Source: Pacificispira sp040217575
Lineage (GTDB): Bacteria > Pseudomonadota > Alphaproteobacteria > UBA8366 > Aestuariispiraceae
Assembly: GCA_040217575.1 (NCBI GenBank)
Contig: JAVJPW010000004.1
Span: 62,001-126,000 of the forward strand
Direction of reading: 5' to 3'
Length of the DNA: 64,000 nucleotides
Part shown: in pieces, positions 61,318 through 64,000 of the stretch
Layout of the letters: each line of letters starts with the position of its first letter
Position numbering within the stretch: position 1 is the stretch's first letter
Position numbers and translations under genes: made by a program
Notes under the pieces: generated by a model
The model's input: the letters and a program-made list of their open reading frames with translations, nothing else
Told to the model about the DNA's origin: nothing
The model's database searches: none

Positions 61318-62903
61318 CGCACCCCGTCGCGCATCAGTTTATAGGCATAGGCATCGTAAAGCGCGATGACCGACGCGTCGATGATGTTGGGGGACACGCC
61401 GACGGTGGTCCAGCGATGGCCCTCGTCATCTTCGCTTTCGATGGAAACGCGGGTGACGGCATCCGTTCCGGTAGACCCTTTGGGCGGGGGCAGAATACGA
61501 ACCTTGTAGTCGACCAGCTGCATGGACGACAGGTCGGGATAGATTTCCAGGACCGCCTCCCGCAGGGCCGTGTCCAGCGCGTTGACGGGACCGTTCCCCA
61601 TGGCGACACGCATGATCTGGCGCCCCTTCAGGTCGACTTGCACGGTTGCTTCGGATTCCGTGATCAGCTTGCCCACCGCATTGTGGCGGCGTTCGTCCAT
61701 CACCCGGAAGCGGCTGATGTCGAAATAATCCGGCACCTCCCCCTTCGCGTGATAGGCCAGGAGTTCGAAGCTGGCATCCGCACCGTCATAGGCGTAGCCC
61801 AGGAACTCACGTTCCTTGATGTCTTCCAGAAGGCGGCGCAGGGCCTTTTCCTCCATCTCGATTCCGTTTTCTTCAAGCCGGGCGACGATGTTCGACCGCC
61901 CCGCCTGATCGGACACGACGATGTGACGCCGGTTGCCGACCGTTTCCGGCGGAATGTGTTCATAGGTTCGAGGGTCTTTCGCGACCGCGGATACATGCAG
62001 ACCGCCCTTGTGACTGAACGCTGCGTCCCCGACATAGGCCTGATGCCGGTTCGACGGACGTTCCAGGCGTTCGTCCAACAGGCGGGACAGTTCCGTCAGA
62101 CCCTTCAGCCCGTCTTCCGTCAAACCCGTCCGATAGCCCATTTTCAACATCAGCGACGGAATAAGCGAACAAATGTTGGCATTGCCGCAACGTTCGCCCA
62201 GCCCGTTGATCGTGCCCTGGACCTGGCGCACACCTGCGCGGACGGCGGCCAGTGAATTGGCGACCGCGTTTTCCGTATCATTGTGCGCATGGATGCCCAG
62301 CCGATCGCCCGGGATGTGTTGCGTTACCTCCCCCACGATCCTTTCGACCTCATCCGGCAGAGTTCCGCCGTTTGTATCGCACAGGACGATCCAGCGCGCG
62401 CCGGCATCATAGGCCGCCTTCACACAGGCCAGCGCGAATTCCGGGTTTGCCTTGTACCCGTCGAAGAAATGTTCGGCGTCATACATCGCTTCCGCCTTGC
62501 GCTGCGATGCCAGACGGATGGAATCCGCAATCATGGCGATGTTTTCGTCATGGTCGATTTCCAGGGCGACATCGACGTGGAAATCCCAGCTTTTCCCCAC
62601 CAGACAGGCGGCCTTGGCCGGACTGTTCAGGATGGGCGCCAGACCGGGATCATTGTCCGCCGACCGGCCGGGCCGCCGGGTCATGCCGAACGCGACCAGT
62701 GCCGCGTTTTCAAGTTCCGGCGGGGCGCCGAAGAAGGAATCGTCGGTTGGGTTCGCGCCGGGCCATCCCCCTTCGACATAGTCGATGCCGATATGGTCCA
62801 GGGCCTGTGCGATCGCATACTTGTCTGCGACTGAAAAATCGACGCCCTGTGTCTGCGCGCCATCGCGAAGCGTCGTGTCGAAAAGATAGATACGGTCCGT
62901 CAT
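61314..62903 (-). CDS. cimA: (R)-citramalate synthase
   Basis: 529 residues. The catalytic barrel opens with LFDTTLRDGAQTQGVDFSVADK and has GIHAHNDTENAVANSLAAV and INGLGERCGNANI of the HMG-CoA lyase-like family; the C-terminal regulatory LeuA dimer domain extends from about 400. This length and the KSWDFHV and GADASFEL segments fit citramalate synthase rather than isopropylmalate synthase. It condenses acetyl-CoA and pyruvate towards 2-oxobutyrate and isoleucine. It overlaps ald2 by four bases and starts 3 bases after cysS. Confidence 0.9.
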   Translation of the reverse strand: MTDRIYLFDTTLRDGAQTQGVDFSVADKYAIAQALDHIGIDYVEGGWPGANPTDDSFFGAPPELENAALVAFGMTRRPGRSADNDPGLAPILNSPAKAACLVGKSWDFHVDVALEIDHDENIAMIADSIRLASQRKAEAMYDAEHFFDGYKANPEFALACVKAAYDAGARWIVLCDTNGGTLPDEVERIVGEVTQHIPGDRLGIHAHNDTENAVANSLAAVRAGVRQVQGTINGLGERCGNANICSLIPSLMLKMGYRTGLTEDGLKGLTELSRLLDERLERPSNRHQAYVGDAAFSHKGGLHVSAVAKDPRTYEHIPPETVGNRRHIVVSDQAGRSNIVARLEENGIEMEEKALRRLLEDIKEREFLGYAYDGADASFELLAYHAKGEVPDYFDISRFRVMDERRHNAVGKLITESEATVQVDLKGRQIMRVAMGNGPVNALDTALREAVLEIYPDLSSMQLVDYKVRILPPPKGSTGTDAVTRVSIESEDDEGHRWTTVGVSPNIIDASVIALYDAYAYKLMRDGVR

Positions 62904-62906
62904 GGC

Positions 62907-64000
62907 TCAGGCCCTCCGCCATTCGGTGATGCCGCCGGGTTTGTCTTCCAACACCACGCCGCGATCCTTCAATTCGTCGCGAATGCGGTCGGCGGTTGCG
63001 AAGTCTTTTGCCGACTTTGCCGCCTTCCGGTCTTCGATCATGGCTTCCACTTCCGCCGCAGACGGGCCGTCCCCCACATCGCCCTTGAACCAGGTATCGG
63101 GGTTTTGGACCGCAACACCCAGAAGATCCAGCGCACCCAGATAGGCCGAATGGTCTTCGCGGTCGATCGCTTCGAACAGCTTCGCCAGCGCAAGCGGTGT
63201 GTTCATGTCGTCTGAAAGCGCCGCGACAGCCCCGTTATCCGCGCTACCGGCCTTTGCACCGCAATCGATTGCCGTTTGCTTTGCCCGGTAAAGGCGGTCT
63301 AGTGTCGCCTTCGCCTCACGGCATTTGTCTTTCGAGAAGTCGAGCGGTTGGCGGTAATGGGTCTGCAGGATGACCAGCCGCAGCGCCTCCCCCGGGAACT
63401 CCTCCAGAAGCTCGGCGACGGTATAGAAGTTGCCGAGCGACTTCGACATCTTCTCCCCCTCGCTCATCAGATAACCGTTGTGCATCCAGTATTTCGCGAA
63501 ATGCCCGTCGCGTTCCCCTTCCGGATGGACGCACAGGCTTTGCGCGATTTCGTTCTGATGATGCGGGAAGACCAGGTCGATTCCGCCACCGTGAATATCG
63601 AAGTCCGTGCCCAACAGACGTTCCGACATGGCGGAACATTCGATATGCCAGCCCGGCCGCCCTTTCCTGCACCAGGGGTTTTCCCAGCCAGGCGTTTCGT
63701 CGTCGGACGGTTTCCACAGAACGAAATCCGACGGGTCCTTTTTGTAACTGGCGACTTCAACCCGGGCGCCTGAAATCTGTTCGTCCCGGTCCTTGTTCGC
63801 GAACTTTCCGTAATCGCCCCAGGACGGCACATGGAACAGGACATGCCCGTCATCCAGCGCATAGGCGTGGCCCAGGTCGATCAGCTTTTCGATGTGACGG
63901 ATCATGGCGTCGATATTTTCCTGATCCGTCGCGCGCGGTTCATGATCCGGCGGCAGGCAGTTCAGCGCCGCGCAGTCTTCGCGAAACCGTTCCACCGTCG
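62907..64000 (-). CDS. cysS: Cysteinyl-tRNA synthetase (5' end outside window)
   Basis: The last 364 residues are visible; the frame is open through the right edge. Zinc-site and active-site residues appear in WHIECSAMSERLLGTDFDIHGGGIDLVFPHHQNEIAQS, and the KMSKS loop is MSEGEKMSKSLGNFY. The C-terminal anticodon region follows (DLLGVAVQNPDTWF then VEAMIEDRKAAKSAKDFATADRIRDEL). It charges tRNA-Cys. The first gene of the cysS-cimA-ald2-mtnA series as visible; all spacings are 3 bases or overlaps. Confidence 0.96.
   Translation of the reverse strand, partial: TVERFREDCAALNCLPPDHEPRATDQENIDAMIRHIEKLIDLGHAYALDDGHVLFHVPSWGDYGKFANKDRDEQISGARVEVASYKKDPSDFVLWKPSDDETPGWENPWCRKGRPGWHIECSAMSERLLGTDFDIHGGGIDLVFPHHQNEIAQSLCVHPEGERDGHFAKYWMHNGYLMSEGEKMSKSLGNFYTVAELLEEFPGEALRLVILQTHYRQPLDFSKDKCREAKATLDRLYRAKQTAIDCGAKAGSADNGAVAALSDDMNTPLALAKLFEAIDREDHSAYLGALDLLGVAVQNPDTWFKGDVGDGPSAAEVEAMIEDRKAAKSAKDFATADRIRDELKDRGVVLEDKPGGITEWRRA

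Noticed and set aside
61296..62255. 319-codon plus-strand frame opposite cimA
   Set aside because: Shadow of cimA; unconserved composition rich in Gly, Arg, His and Phe.

Overview
The window is about 60 % GC and densely packed, and it looks like chromosomal DNA of a free-living, probably aerobic and marine, alphaproteobacterium of the Rhodospirillales type. Evidence: a Shemin-pathway 5-aminolevulinate synthase, a lepB-rnc-era block beside a bifunctional Rel/Spo gene and rpoZ, a PAS_5-type protein, many polyamine and amino-acid ABC transporter genes, and an MTA-salvage set resembling that of Rhodospirillum rubrum. I see no insertion sequence, prophage, CRISPR array or rRNA gene. One tRNA gene (Val, GAC) is present. 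The assignment to an order is an inference from gene content.

Layout. 1-7 kb: the end of a sulfotransferase gene, class I FBP aldolase, a divergent ThiE-like protein, a PAS protein, soluble transhydrogenase (sthA), divergent epmA/efp (EF-P and its lysylation enzyme) and an inositol monophosphatase. 7-11 kb: an envelope cluster of one Pro/Ala-rich OmpA-like protein and a MotA-like/MotB-like stator pair with a periplasmic coiled coil. 11-20 kb: ribokinase, a class III aminotransferase, hemA and a four-gene polyamine-type ABC importer, followed by a PadR-like protein. 20-27 kb: signalling and envelope genes, namely a DivK-like receiver, a GNAT, a CtpA-type protease, a gamma carbonic anhydrase, a receiver with a degenerate Hpt-like tail, and a three-step hybrid histidine kinase.

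27-34 kb holds the most unusual gene: a full bacterial homologue of NADPH oxidase 5. It has three canonical EF-hands, four heme histidines at NOX spacing, FAD and NADPH motifs, and the KENF C-terminus. It is translationally coupled to a VOC protein and lies between an aldo-keto reductase/RidA fusion and a secreted cytochrome c with a Cys-rich ankyrin-like partner. 34-41 kb: a polar amino-acid ABC importer, a VOC protein, a CoA-transferase/thiolase-like/DUF35 operon, a bidirectional terminator and tRNA-Val. 41-46 kb: a lytic transglycosylase, a cupin, a DapA-family aldolase, free-methionine-sulfoxide reductase and a class V aminotransferase. 45.6-52.5 kb: a housekeeping block on the minus strand (rpoZ, rsh, DUF2062, acpS, lepB, rnc, era, trmJ).

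52.8-64 kb: a NYN-domain protein, a family 5 uracil-DNA glycosylase, MTA phosphorylase, a Kef-type K+/H+ antiporter, and a four-gene operon of two tandem-duplicated DUF1538 membrane proteins, a PII-like protein and a CBS-pair protein. This operon looks like a ligand-gated transport system of unknown substrate. A minus-strand operon cysS-cimA-ald2-mtnA follows. Together with the MTA phosphorylase gene, mtnA and ald2 would form the DHAP shunt for 5'-methylthioadenosine salvage. The two best candidates for undescribed biology are the NOX5-like locus and the DUF1538/PII-like/CBS operon.
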